Positions 7,911 through 16,207 are shown, counted from the stretch's first letter. The stretch: 64,000 bases of DNA from Methanoregulaceae archaeon (GCA_020850325.1 JADZEW010000030.1:1-64000); one strand, 5' to 3'. Numbers and translations: made by a program. The notes: a model not told the origin generated them from the letters alone.

Positions 7911-8029
7911 GGGTGAGGGATGTGTTGTGCCCTCACTCGGCTAAGGCTCCTCGGGGGCGCTCTCCTTGTATAGAGAAGTCGTGGCAGCCGTTTCGGAGTC
8001 ACCTGATCGGCACGACGCATCCCTCACCC
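7911..8029. repeat. Fold-back element with 12-bp inverted repeat
   Basis: GGGTGAGGGATG at 7911-7922 is the exact reverse complement of 8018-8029. The arms continue imperfectly inward (GTTGTGCC against GGCACGAC). The motif TGTTGTGCCCT occurs twice nearby (7879-7889 and 7923-7933). The element sits between the nnrS promoter and the end of the cysteine-synthase-type gene. No gene is visible in 7857-8073. Confidence 0.5.
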
Positions 8030-8073
8030 GCAAATCTGACTTCGTGCCGCACGACGTGCGTCGTCTGCGTTTC

Positions 8074-9039
8074 CTACGGCGTCATCGCGCACCGATGCTC
8101 GAACACGCACTGGCCCGGCTCAGCATGGCAGAGACCGTGCCCCAGGTACTTGGCGTAGCCGTCGCTGAAGACCGTCGCCACCAGCTCGTGGGTGCGCTGA
8201 AGTCGCCGCGCAGCAAGATAGTTCGCACCCGACGAGATGCCAACGCACAGCCCCAGCCGATCGCGCAGGTCCTTGGCCGCTTCGATCGCGTCGTCGCTGG
8301 CAATCACCTCGACGCCGGTGATCATCGGATGCAGGCCGCCCGCTCCGTCCGAAGCGATCGCGGGAATGAAGCCGTCGCCAATGCCGTAAATCGCGTGCGG
8401 CCCGGCCGGTCCGCCGCTCATCACCGCCGACTCGGCGGGTTCGACGGCCACCACGGCCGTATCAGGCCACTCATCCGTCAACGCCTGGCCAACGCCGATC
8501 AGCGTTCCGCCTGTGCCCACGCCGGCAACGAAGGCGTTGATCCGGCGTCCATCCGCCATTAGTTCGGCGCCGGTGGTGCGTCGGTGACACTCGGGATTGA
8601 GCGGATTCGAGAACTGGTCGGGATTAAACCAACCCTTGTCGTGCGCCATCCGGTCGCGGATTTCGGCGGCCTCGGCGAAACTGCCCTCGACGGAGCAGAG
8701 AATCAGATCCGCCCCCAGGTCGCGAATCCGGGCCTTGCGTTCCTCGGTCATGTTCTCGGGCATCACGATGGTCACCGGATGGCCAAGCTTGGCCCCGAAG
8801 TAGGCCATCGCGATGCCCGTATTGCCGCTGGTGGCTTCGACGACGGGCTGCCCGGGCATCAGCAGGCCGGTCCGCCGCGATTCGCTCAAGATCGTCCAAG
8901 CGACCCGGTCCTTGATGCTGCCCGTGCGATTTACGCACTCGAGCTTCACTAAGATGCCGTCGACTTCGATGAGCGGCGTATCACCGACTCCCGGATGCTT
9001 CGCAAGGTTGTCCATGGCGCTGTTGCCCGGCAGGGGCAA
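8074..9039 (-). CDS. Cysteine-synthase-family PLP enzyme with Cys/His tail
   Basis: This 321-residue fold-type II PLP enzyme has the PLP lysine in TGSIKDR (about residue 43), the substrate loop TSGNTG (about 69) and the phosphate-binding loop GVGTGGT (about 174). It should convert O-acetylserine or a related activated serine with sulfide to cysteine; cystathionine beta-synthase-like activity is possible. The last 20 residues are unusual, with the pattern GLCHAEPGQC and EHRC, and could bind a metal. The TTG at 9039 is preceded by TATACT ending 7 nt upstream, fitting a leaderless start; the ATG at 9015 is the alternative. It is a lone gene. Confidence 0.8.
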   Translation of the reverse strand: MPLPGNSAMDNLAKHPGVGDTPLIEVDGILVKLECVNRTGSIKDRVAWTILSESRRTGLLMPGQPVVEATSGNTGIAMAYFGAKLGHPVTIVMPENMTEERKARIRDLGADLILCSVEGSFAEAAEIRDRMAHDKGWFNPDQFSNPLNPECHRRTTGAELMADGRRINAFVAGVGTGGTLIGVGQALTDEWPDTAVVAVEPAESAVMSGGPAGPHAIYGIGDGFIPAIASDGAGGLHPMITGVEVIASDDAIEAAKDLRDRLGLCVGISSGANYLAARRLQRTHELVATVFSDGYAKYLGHGLCHAEPGQCVFEHRCAMTP

Positions 9040-9230
9040 GGATCACAGTATAGCCGCAGACTTCGGGACGACACCCCAGAAAAACAATGTACGAGATGGG
9101 CATAAGCAAACCACATCGTTGCTCCCGACAACGCACCATCCTCGATGCCATTACAAGTGGACTAGCCTTCGCTTGCGACCAAAAACCAGACTTCCCTGGG
9201 TCGTCGGCTAGTATTCGGTCAAATAGACTC

Positions 9231-10022
9231 TTACGTTACACTGGCACCAAACCCCAGCCATACGGGCACCGAGACAAGCAAAAATGCGCCGATCATATTT
9301 CCTATAGCGACAGGCACGATATTCCACATCATAGCTTCCATTAACGTAACATTAGCTCCCAGAAGAATACCTGTCGGAAGCACGAACATGTTCACAACAA
9401 GGTGTTCGTAGCCTAGCGTAAAGAACATTGCTATTGGGAGCCAGGTCGCCACAATCTTTGTCATTTGACTAGATGAAGCCAGCCCAACAACCGAACCTAG
9501 CGCCACCATCCAGTTGCAAAGAACGCCTTTAACAAGTGCCGTAGCCCAACCTAAACTCCCAAGTTCGGCGTAATGAACAGTCTTGGTTTCACAAACACTT
9601 ACACACTTCAGAGCCAGAGCTTCGCTCGGCTGAAATGAACCGGTCGTTGATGCAAAGGCGAATAACACTCCCGCTATCAGGCCCCCAATCAGATTGCCGC
9701 AAAGTACGAGACTGTAATTCCTAAGAACGCTTCTGCCGCTCACTCGCCTGCCCATCGCTCCATACGGCAGTATAGCGAAGTTCCCTGTGATGAGCTCCAA
9801 TCCTAAGAAGGCGATGAGTGCAAAGCCTGCTGGGAATAAGAGGCCTGAAACAAGGGCCGATTGGCCGGCGACCAGCCCCTCACCGCCCTTCCACGCAAAC
9901 AAAGTCGCGATCGCAAGCAACCCTCCTGCCAATACAGCAGTTGCAAGAAGGCTAGTTGAACTCTTCAAGCATTTCTGCTCTGCAACTAACAAAATCTGTC
10001 GGCTTATGCTCTCGCTCTTCAC
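9231..10022 (-). CDS. Formate/nitrite transporter (FNT) family channel
   Basis: This 263-residue channel protein has six membrane segments and the FNT signatures LELITGN (about 75-81), CNWMVAL (about 166-172), GYEHLVVNMF (about 201-210) and VPVAIGNMIGA (about 233-243). The lone central-pore His is in GYEH. FNT pentamers carry formate, nitrite or hydrosulfide; a nitrite role fits the neighbours. It starts with GTG one base after the stop of the SLAC1-type gene, with AAGGTG as Shine-Dalgarno, so the pair is an operon. Both genes are clearly lower in GC than the flanks, which suggests acquisition. Confidence 0.88.
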   Translation of the reverse strand: MKSESISRQILLVAEQKCLKSSTSLLATAVLAGGLLAIATLFAWKGGEGLVAGQSALVSGLLFPAGFALIAFLGLELITGNFAILPYGAMGRRVSGRSVLRNYSLVLCGNLIGGLIAGVLFAFASTTGSFQPSEALALKCVSVCETKTVHYAELGSLGWATALVKGVLCNWMVALGSVVGLASSSQMTKIVATWLPIAMFFTLGYEHLVVNMFVLPTGILLGANVTLMEAMMWNIVPVAIGNMIGAFLLVSVPVWLGFGASVT

Positions 10023-10023
10023 T

Positions 10024-11070
10024 CTAGTTCACCTTACCGATGCCCTTGAACTGACGGTGTTGCGCCAATAGATGCCTTAGCATTCCGCAACTTACAAGTA
10101 ACCATGCACTTACTGCTATGATACAAAAATATGGAGTCATGAGGGACAGCCATGCGAGCTTCTGCGTTATGCCCAGCGAATGAGAGGCGGCCGTGAACAT
10201 TCCCAAAGGGAACACTATACTCCACTGACCAACCTCGTACCCGAATGTCACGCGCCCAACACCATGTCTCCAGAACCCTAAGAGAATTAGCAGTGGAATC
10301 CAAGAAATCGCGGCGGCCCAAAGGGTCAGAGCCCCACCCTGCACAAACGGCAACAAGTAGGAGCTGGTCGTATCGAAGCCCTGCATAGCTCCGGATACTT
10401 CTGACCCCGCCAAAGTAGATATCGCTGACGCGCCCATCATTATCCAGTATGTTGGGACCAACTGCTTAGGCTCGATGGGAAGCAGAAGAAGTCGACAAAC
10501 GACTAAGAAGACTAATGAAAAATACATTACACTTCCGAGTAGAAAACATAGGATCGATATCATCAACATAAACTCTCGACCTTGTGCAAAGAGTACAGCG
10601 CCGAGAACGGCCAGAGATTGTAAGCCTACTACAAGCAGTAACCACGCTCCATTTATTGCGTCAAGCTGAAACTGCTCTTTAGGCCTGGTCATGAACGTGA
10701 ACAGGAACGAATAAACGAGGAGTGTGTAAAGAAGCGCAGCAAAATACCACAACAGTTCAGGTGCTATGGATATTCGAAATATCTTCGATAACCCACTCCC
10801 GAGCACGCTCGAGGCTGCTACGATTGTGAAGAAGCCGGGTGCTTTTAGGGGATTCTGGAAATCCTGGATGACATCCTGCCAATAACATGTCGTCCGGATG
10901 ATCATCGCTATCAAGAGAAGGGCGTAACTGATAGCTGCTACGACAAGGAGTAGACGGTCTAGAAGAGGAAAGCCGACTCTATGGGTTGCGATGGCAACAA
11001 TGCCAGTTGCCATTACAAAGGAGAATGAGGCCGGTAGGAGTCCCTTTATTGTTCGTTTCATGAGTCCCAT
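10024..11070 (-). CDS. SLAC1/TehA (TDT) family anion channel
   Basis: This 348-residue protein has about ten hydrophobic segments and the TDT-family opening (LLPASFSFVMATGIVAIATH, then a long second helix). Members include TehA, Mae1 and the sulfite exporter SSU1. They move small anions or C4-dicarboxylates through a channel gated by a Phe. I set the start at ATG 11070, with a second ATG at 11061; the longer open frame to 11397 is antisense-quality sequence inside narK. It overlaps the 3' end of the truncated narK by 13 nt and is followed at once by the FNT gene. It is probably co-transcribed from the narK promoter. Confidence 0.75.
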   Translation of the reverse strand: MGLMKRTIKGLLPASFSFVMATGIVAIATHRVGFPLLDRLLLVVAAISYALLLIAMIIRTTCYWQDVIQDFQNPLKAPGFFTIVAASSVLGSGLSKIFRISIAPELLWYFAALLYTLLVYSFLFTFMTRPKEQFQLDAINGAWLLLVVGLQSLAVLGAVLFAQGREFMLMISILCFLLGSVMYFSLVFLVVCRLLLLPIEPKQLVPTYWIMMGASAISTLAGSEVSGAMQGFDTTSSYLLPFVQGGALTLWAAAISWIPLLILLGFWRHGVGRVTFGYEVGQWSIVFPLGMFTAASHSLGITQKLAWLSLMTPYFCIIAVSAWLLVSCGMLRHLLAQHRQFKGIGKVN

Positions 11071-12047
11071 GTCTGCAAGCAGAAGTTTGAGCCAACTGAT
11101 GTGCGTATCCCCGAGTTTAGCCGGCGCACAACACGCCCGGGGGTTCTGGACGATGCCAGGCCAACTGCATCTGATGTTTGGCTCAGCATCAGATACATCG
11201 TCGCCCGCGCACCGAACTTGTCGCTCGCCCACCCGCCCAGCGCGGAGATCAGCCCGCTCGGCAGGCTGAAGATGCTCGCCATGAGACCCGCCATCGCGAG
11301 CGACATCCCGTAAACGCTGAGGTAGTACGGCACCAGCCACTGGGCCAGCGCAACGAACGCGCCGAACACGAGGAAGTAGTAGGCACCGAACCGCCAAACG
11401 CGCGCGCTACGCAGCGGTCTAAGCATCGAGACTAGGGTCTTCTGGCCCGCGTTTTCGGGTCTACGGTTCGTGGTCATGAGCGCGAAGATCGCGGTCATCA
11501 AGAGGAGGGCGCCCGCGTAGAGAAGGGGCAGCTGCCGCCAGCCTTCGGGGTTCGCGCCCCCCTGCGTAAGTCGCTGCAAGGCGGTGGGCGCGAGCAGGGT
11601 CGTGACCGCGGACCCCGCATTGCCCACGCCAAAGATGCCGAGCGCCGTGCCCTGCCGCTCCTTGGGCCAGAACACCGAGGTATAGGCGATCCCGACCGCG
11701 AACGCCGCGCCCGCCATGCCGAAGATGAGTCCACAGGCGAGGAAGTGCCAGAACTCGGTGGCGAGCGAGGTGAGCGCCACCCCGCCCGCGGCGATGAGCA
11801 TGACGGTGATGTACACCGGCTTGCCGCCGTAGCGATCGGTGAGAAGCCCGACCGGGAGTCGCATCAACGACCCCGTGAGGATCGGTGCCCCGATCAACCA
11901 CCCAAGCTGGGCCTTGTCGATCTTCAGCAGGTGAGCATCGGAGAGGAAGGCGCCGAGTACGCCGTACATCGTCCACACGGCGAAACACACCGTGAATGCC
12001 ACGGTGTTGAGAATCAGTACGCGCTTGGCAAGCCCCTGCTCCGGCAT
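11058..12047 (-). pseudogene. narK: NarK-type nitrate/nitrite MFS transporter, C-terminally truncated
   Basis: The frame encodes 329 residues. Residues 1 to about 285 are a good NarK-family MFS half and more, including the signature GIFGVGNAGSAVTTLL (about 141-156). After LSQTSD the sequence turns into non-membrane, Arg/Ser-rich residues, and the second nitrate-signature helix and last four to five membrane segments are missing. The change of frame content falls at the edge of the lower-GC insert. Its promoter is intact: the operator is centred 41.5 bp upstream of ATG 12047, and -10 TAGAAT ends 6 nt before the ATG. Transport activity is unlikely. An assembly join is an alternative explanation for the break. 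Confidence 0.8.
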
Positions 12048-12080
12048 ACGATCATTCTAAGGTGCGGAGGGTTGAGTTTA

Positions 12081-12096
12081 TATGACCGGCATCATA
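12081..12096 (-). promoter_or_regulatory. FNR-like operator of the narK promoter
   Basis: TATGAC-CGGC-ATCATA. The centre (12088.5) is 41.5 bp upstream of the narK ATG. TAGAAT occupies 12059-12054, exactly -12 to -7 if the A of the ATG is +1. No separate promoter is evident before the SLAC1 and FNT genes. Confidence 0.78.
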
Positions 12097-12119
12097 ATTG
12101 CTCGATTCTCGTGGCCGCT

Positions 12120-13391
12120 TCAGTAGTCCTTGATCGAGGATGTGTCGTCGTTCCCGATCAAGCGGGCTCCCCGTTTGAAAGTTAGGTAGTTGAAGAGCCA
12201 CTGAGTCGCGACCAGGATGCGGTTTTCAAACTCTACGAGCTGCATCAGGTGGATGAACGACCAGATCAGCCAGCCGAACCAACCCCAGACTGACCGGCCA
12301 AACACCTGGCCGACCGCGGCGTTTCGCCCGATGACGGCAAGGCTGCCGAGATCGCGATAGCGGAAGGCGCTGGGCGGCTGCCCTTGCTCGCGCTGCCGAA
12401 CGACGGAGGCCGTGTGGCGGCCCATCTGCATGGCGACCTGAGCTACGCCGGGCAGGGGCTCCGGGAACGCGGCGACATCTCCGATCACGAAGACATCCGG
12501 GTGGCCCGGAACGTGGAGATCGCGCGTGACCACCAGTCGCCCGACGCGGTCCGTTTCGGCACCCAGCGCTTCCGCGACGATTCGCCCCAACGCGCTCGCT
12601 TCGACCCCCGCCGCCCAAAACAGGTTGTCCGCCTCGATCTCGCGGGTGCCGCCTTCGTGCACCAGTGTGCATCGACCCTCCTCCATTTCGATCACGCGGT
12701 GCTGGCACAGCACGGTGACGCCCAGCCGTTCGAGGCTGTGCCCCGCGCGTCGGGAGAGCTCCGGCGGAAAGGCCGGGAGGATCCGTTCGCCCGCCTCCAC
12801 CAGATACACACTCGCTTGGGCCGGATCGATCGCCCGGTACTCGCCGCGGAGGGTGCGCCGCGTGAGTTCTCCCACCGCTCCGGCCAACTCCACGCCCGTT
12901 GGCCCTGCGCCGACGATCAAAAAGGTCAGAGCTCGGCGCTGCGCCTCCGGGTCCGGGCATGCCTCGGCGCGTTCGAAAGCGGACAGCACCTTACGCCGAA
13001 TCTGCAGGCCGTGTTCGATGGTTTTCAGCCCCGGCGCGAGTTCTTCCCACTCGTCCCGGCCGAAGTAGGAGTGTCGAACTCCGGTGGCGATGACGAGCGT
13101 GTCGTAAGGGAGGTCACCGGCGTCGGTCCGCACGTGCTTTTGCATCGGATCGAGCCCGATCGCCTCCGCCATGAGGACTCTCACGTTCCGGGTCCGCCGG
13201 AACACCGACCGGATGGGTGACGAGATATCTCCCGGCGACAATCCTCCAGTCGCGACTTGGTAAAGCAAGGGCTGGAAGAGGTGGAAGTTGCGCCGATCGA
13301 GGAGCGTGACGTCGGCCCCCTGGCGGGCGAACGCCCGGGCCGCGGCGAGTCCGCCGAAACCCCCGCCCACGATGACCACCCGCCTCGCCAT
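12120..13391 (-). CDS. ndh: Type II NADH:quinone oxidoreductase
   Basis: This 423-residue flavoprotein has an N-terminal FAD-binding Rossmann motif VIVGGGFGGLAAA (about 5-17), a second NAD-binding motif IVGAGPTGVELAG (about 157-169) and the FAD segment VFVIGDVA (about 306-313). A C-terminal amphipathic region rich in Trp and Phe (about 370-405) fits membrane attachment. It oxidises NADH and reduces quinone without proton pumping and could supply quinol for NrfH or the NarI-like subunit. The start at 13391 is supported by TATACC at -12 to -7 with no Shine-Dalgarno, fitting a leaderless mRNA; the in-frame codons upstream lie in repeat sequence. No operator of the nitrate type was seen. Confidence 0.9.
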   Translation of the reverse strand: MARRVVIVGGGFGGLAAARAFARQGADVTLLDRRNFHLFQPLLYQVATGGLSPGDISSPIRSVFRRTRNVRVLMAEAIGLDPMQKHVRTDAGDLPYDTLVIATGVRHSYFGRDEWEELAPGLKTIEHGLQIRRKVLSAFERAEACPDPEAQRRALTFLIVGAGPTGVELAGAVGELTRRTLRGEYRAIDPAQASVYLVEAGERILPAFPPELSRRAGHSLERLGVTVLCQHRVIEMEEGRCTLVHEGGTREIEADNLFWAAGVEASALGRIVAEALGAETDRVGRLVVTRDLHVPGHPDVFVIGDVAAFPEPLPGVAQVAMQMGRHTASVVRQREQGQPPSAFRYRDLGSLAVIGRNAAVGQVFGRSVWGWFGWLIWSFIHLMQLVEFENRILVATQWLFNYLTFKRGARLIGNDDTSSIKDY

Positions 13392-13414
13392 GGTCCCGGT
13401 ATACCCCTGCGGAT

Positions 13415-13474
13415 ACCCTCTCCTCACTTGTGGGGAGAGGGTCGGCGAGCGTGAGCGAGCCGGGGTGAGGGGAG
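13415..13474. repeat. Palindromic intergenic element, copy 1
   Basis: ACCCTCTCC (13415-13423) pairs with GGAGAGGGT (13434-13442). It is followed by GGCGAGCGTGAGCGAGCC, then GTGAGGGGAG (13465-13474), which can pair with CTCCTCAC. It lies between the DUF559 gene and the ndh promoter. The same CCCTCTCC/GGAGAGGG hairpin recurs at 13899-13924 on the other side of the DUF559 gene. Confidence 0.6.
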
Positions 13475-13475
13475 T

Positions 13476-13871
13476 CTAACTCTCGAACTGCGCAACGCTA
13501 CGTCCCGTGATCTCCTCGCACCGTCGCTGAATCAGGCGAAAGATGTCGATGTAGGGCTGGTCATCGAGGATGAAGAACTGCCGATTCGGGATTCGTAAGA
13601 CCTCGATTCCGAGCCCAACTAGGTAGGCGTCTCGTCGCGCATCGCGATCGGCGTCGTGCTGCTCGCCATCGAACTCGACCGCGAGCCTCGCTTCGGGGCA
13701 GTAGAAGTCCAGCCGATACGGCCCGACCGCATACTCGCGGCGGAACTTGAAGCTTAAGCGTTGATTGCGCAGAAACTTCCACGCAATCTCCTCTGCGACC
13801 GACGGATTCGCTCGGGCGCTTCTGGCTCGATCAATCGCGCTCTCGCTCCGATTTCTCGGCGGCGGCTTCAT
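13476..13871 (-). CDS. DUF559 / Vsr-like endonuclease-fold protein
   Basis: This 131-residue protein of the DUF559 family has a PD-(D/E)xK-like core. The segment YRLDFYCPEARLAVEFDGEQH (about 52-72) holds the acidic and E-x-D/G-x-QH residues seen in the family, and a Leu/Arg-rich segment (GIEVLRIPNRQ) follows. The cellular role of DUF559 proteins is not established. The start was set at ATG 13871 because TACAAT (13883-13878) ends 6 nt upstream; an earlier ATG at 13889 is the alternative. The gene is bracketed by two similar hairpins (13415-13442 and 13899-13924), which hints that gene and hairpins move together. Confidence 0.8.
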   Translation of the reverse strand: MKPPPRNRSESAIDRARSARANPSVAEEIAWKFLRNQRLSFKFRREYAVGPYRLDFYCPEARLAVEFDGEQHDADRDARRDAYLVGLGIEVLRIPNRQFFILDDQPYIDIFRLIQRRCEEITGRSVAQFES

Positions 13872-13898
13872 GTCAGTATTGTAAGCCATCAGTTCGTA

Positions 13899-13924
13899 CC
13901 CTCTCCCCGTAAACGAGGAGAGGG
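13899..13924. repeat. Palindromic intergenic element, copy 2
   Basis: CCCTCTCC (13899-13906) pairs with GGAGAGGG (13917-13924). The inner bases CGT/ACG extend the stem. It lies directly upstream of the DUF559 gene and shares its stem with the element at 13415-13442. Confidence 0.55.
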
Positions 13925-13937
13925 GGAGTTCCGGAAG

Positions 13938-14534
13938 CTACTCCCCGCCCTGATCCGAATAAGCGGTCAGCCACTTCGCGTGGCTCAGCCCCGAGTTGTG
14001 CGGCCATTGCAGCCAGCGATTCGTGCCGTCGATCGCTTCGACAATGTTGTTCGCGATCACCTCGATGTCGGCGAGACTCCACAGCTCGTTCTTGAGCGTC
14101 TGGTTCGCGTGCGGATAGGCGACGTGGGTGGCGTGGGTATAGGTCATGCCCGCCATCGGGGGGATCATCATGCCGTACACATTCAGGATTCCCAGCAGCC
14201 GCGAGAGTACGCCCTTCGCGCCGACCGCGTGGGCGGTCACGATCGCGCCCGCCGGCTTGCCCAGCCACATCGTCTCGCCCTCGGTGGCCGCGGTCTCCTC
14301 GAAGAACCGTTGCATCGGCGAGCCCCAGGAATCCCAGTACGTCCCCGACCCAAAGAGGAACCCGTCGGCGGCTTCGGCCTCACCGACGATACGCTCCAGC
14401 GAGGGCTCGCGGCTCAGGTCCAAGTGAGCCACCTCGACGCGCTTGCTGAGGGCGTCCTCCGCGAAAGCCAGCAGCTCCGCGGTGTTGCCGCCCCTTCCCC
14501 CCAACGCACCATTCACAATGAGCACTCGCGCCAT
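13938..14534 (-). CDS. Flavodoxin-like NAD(P)H reductase family protein
   Basis: This 198-residue protein has the flavodoxin-fold opening VLIVNGALGGRGGNT (about 4-18), where the phosphate of FMN would bind. The second flavin-loop region GSGTYWDSWGSPM (about 62-74) resembles the NADPH-dependent FMN reductase family. It probably reduces FMN, a quinone or a small electron acceptor. The start is set at ATG 14534, where CACAAT occupies -12 to -7; the longer open frame to 15518 is antisense to mog and moeA. It is divergent from mog with only 28 bp between the two start codons. The substrate is unknown. Confidence 0.75.
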   Translation of the reverse strand: MARVLIVNGALGGRGGNTAELLAFAEDALSKRVEVAHLDLSREPSLERIVGEAEAADGFLFGSGTYWDSWGSPMQRFFEETAATEGETMWLGKPAGAIVTAHAVGAKGVLSRLLGILNVYGMMIPPMAGMTYTHATHVAYPHANQTLKNELWSLADIEVIANNIVEAIDGTNRWLQWPHNSGLSHAKWLTAYSDQGGE

Positions 14535-14562
14535 GCCCCAATTGTGGCGTATGCTCCCTGCC

Positions 14563-15048
14563 ATGGACCTCGAGTGGAATGGCGTGGTACTGACGATCTC
14601 GGATCGGGTGTCGAAGGGTGAGGCGGAGGACCGATCCGGGCCGATTCTCGCCGAGGGGCTGAAGGCCAACGGCGCGGGTTGGGTCGTGCAAGACAAGTGC
14701 TCCGACGACGTCGCCAAGATCAGGACCATCGTCGAGCACTGGGTGATCCGCGACGCCGACCTGCTGCTCACCACTGGCGGCACCGGCATCGGCCCCCGCG
14801 ACCGGTCCCCCGAGGCGATCCGACCCCTGCTCGACCGCGAACTGCCCGGGATCGCCGAGGAGTTTCGCCGGCGCAGCCAACTCGTCACCCCAAACGCGAT
14901 GCTCAGCCGCACCTTCGCCGGAGTCGCTGGGCACACCTTGATCGTCTCGCTGCCGGGGTCGCCGAATGCCTGCCGAGATGCGCTCGAGTTCCTGTTCCCG
15001 ACGTTGCTGCACGGCATCGCAATGATCCGGGGCGGAGACCACTCGTGA
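14563..15048 (+). CDS. mog: Molybdopterin adenylyltransferase (MogA/MoaB type)
   Basis: This 161-residue protein has the MogA/MoaB fold: an opening VVLTISDR (about 8-15), the catalytic segment TTGGTGIGPRDRSPEA (about 69-84) and a C-terminal SLPGSPNACRDAL. It adenylylates molybdopterin before molybdate insertion by MoeA. The start at 14563 is favoured by TATGCT ending 7 nt upstream, although an in-frame ATG lies at 14551. The stop codon overlaps the GTG of moeA (GTGA), so the two are coupled, matching their consecutive steps in Moco synthesis. Confidence 0.87.
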   Translation: MDLEWNGVVLTISDRVSKGEAEDRSGPILAEGLKANGAGWVVQDKCSDDVAKIRTIVEHWVIRDADLLLTTGGTGIGPRDRSPEAIRPLLDRELPGIAEEFRRRSQLVTPNAMLSRTFAGVAGHTLIVSLPGSPNACRDALEFLFPTLLHGIAMIRGGDHS

Positions 15049-16196
15049 TCTCTTACGAGGAGGCGGTCGATCATGTACGAGGCCACGCGTGGATCTCGCC
15101 GCTCCTCCTGGCTCCGATCACGGAGTCCGTCGGACATCAACTTGTCGCGCCGATCGTCGCCCACTTCGATTCTCCCGTGTTCGATAACTCCGCGATGGAT
15201 GGATTTGCCGTCTACGCGGGCGGGCCGCCGTGGCGGATCGTGGGAGAGATCGCCGCGGGTTCGGTGAGGGCCGAGGCGCTCGCGCCGGGTACGGCGGTAC
15301 GCATCTTTACCGGTGCTCCGATTCCCGAAGGGACGGACGCGGTGCTGCCGATCGAGCTGGCCGAGGTCCGCGGTGACGAGCTGTCCGGCCAGATCGCGCC
15401 GGGCCGTCACATCCGCCGCCGGGCCGAAGAGTATGCGGCGGGGCAGGTGCTGTTGGAGCGTGGCGTCCGCATCAACCCCGGGATCGTGGCGACGATGGCC
15501 GCCAACGGAATGCGCCAAGTGGCGGTCGATGCGCCCCCGCGGGTGGGGGTGCTCGCCACCGGTTCCGAACTCGTCCCGCCGGGCGAGCCGCTATGGCCAG
15601 GGCAAATCTACGACTCCAACCAACCGACACTGATTTCCGCCGCCCAGGCGCTCGGCTGTACGGTAGAAGGTCGGCACACCAACGACGATCCCGATCTCAC
15701 CCGCCAAGCCGCCGAGGCCCTGCTCGACTCCAGCGACGTGCTCCTTACCGTGGGCGGCGTTTCGGTGGGGGCGCACGACTACGTGCGTCCGACGATCCAG
15801 CGGCTCGGCTTCGAGCAGATCTTCTCGGGGGTAGCGATCAAGCCGGGCAAGCCGGTGAGCTTTGGCGTCCGCGACGACGGCAAGGTGTGGTTTGGCCTGC
15901 CCGGCAACCCACGCTCGGCGCTGGTCACCTTCATCCTCTTCGTTCGGGAATGGATGGGGTGCGGCCCGCAGTGGCATCCGTGTGTGCTCGCCCACGACCT
16001 CGCCCCGGCCGGGGATCGAGAGACGTTCGAGCTCGCATGTTGGTCGGGCGATGTGCGTGTCTTCGAATCCGTGGGCTCGCATGCGGTGGGCGGTTGGGCC
16101 GAAGCCAACGCGCTCGTGCGAGTTCCCGCGGGATCGCAGTTGAGGGCTGGCGACCCCATCCAAACCACCCTCGATCTCTGGCATCCAACTTTATGA
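15045..16196 (+). CDS. moeA: Molybdopterin molybdenumtransferase (MoeA)
   Basis: This 383-residue protein inserts molybdate into adenylylated molybdopterin. MoeA motifs are NSAMDGFAVY (about 47-56), FTGAPIPEGTDAV (about 87-99), the third-domain ATGSEL (about 173-178) and GGVSVGAHDYV (about 238-248), plus GLPGNPRSA in the substrate region. Four-domain length (about 400) is normal. It starts with GTG overlapping the mog stop. Its stop codon TGA (16194-16196) lies inside the operator of the following nitrate reductase gene, so transcripts may read through. Confidence 0.9.
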   Translation: MISYEEAVDHVRGHAWISPLLLAPITESVGHQLVAPIVAHFDSPVFDNSAMDGFAVYAGGPPWRIVGEIAAGSVRAEALAPGTAVRIFTGAPIPEGTDAVLPIELAEVRGDELSGQIAPGRHIRRRAEEYAAGQVLLERGVRINPGIVATMAANGMRQVAVDAPPRVGVLATGSELVPPGEPLWPGQIYDSNQPTLISAAQALGCTVEGRHTNDDPDLTRQAAEALLDSSDVLLTVGGVSVGAHDYVRPTIQRLGFEQIFSGVAIKPGKPVSFGVRDDGKVWFGLPGNPRSALVTFILFVREWMGCGPQWHPCVLAHDLAPAGDRETFELACWSGDVRVFESVGSHAVGGWAEANALVRVPAGSQLRAGDPIQTTLDLWHPTL

Positions 16197-16207
16197 TCTC
16201 CGTCATG
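16192..16207 (+). promoter_or_regulatory. FNR-like operator of the nitrate reductase gene
   Basis: TATGAT-CTCC-GTCATG overlaps the moeA stop codon. The centre (16199.5) is 42.5 bp upstream of ATG 16242. The -10 hexamer TACTAT (16230-16235) ends 6 nt before the ATG. The transcript is predicted to start at or one base before the start codon. Confidence 0.75.

Larger units (their letters stand above)
9050..11150. other. Lower-GC insert carrying two anion-channel genes
   Basis: From about 9050 to 11150 the base composition falls to about half G+C, against roughly 60-65% on both sides, and codon use is more relaxed. The right edge coincides with the point where the NarK reading frame loses its family sequence (about 11155-11190). 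No integrase, terminal repeat or target duplication was found. The stretch 9040-9230, left of the FNT gene, has no gene. Confidence 0.6.

Noticed and set aside
10024-11397. Long 457-residue frame for the SLAC1 gene
   Set aside because: The first 109 residues are antisense to narK and of low-complexity Arg/Ala type; the family sequence begins at 11070.
13938-15518. 526-residue frame for the flavodoxin-like protein
   Set aside because: The upstream part lies antisense to mog and moeA; the flavodoxin fold starts at 14534.
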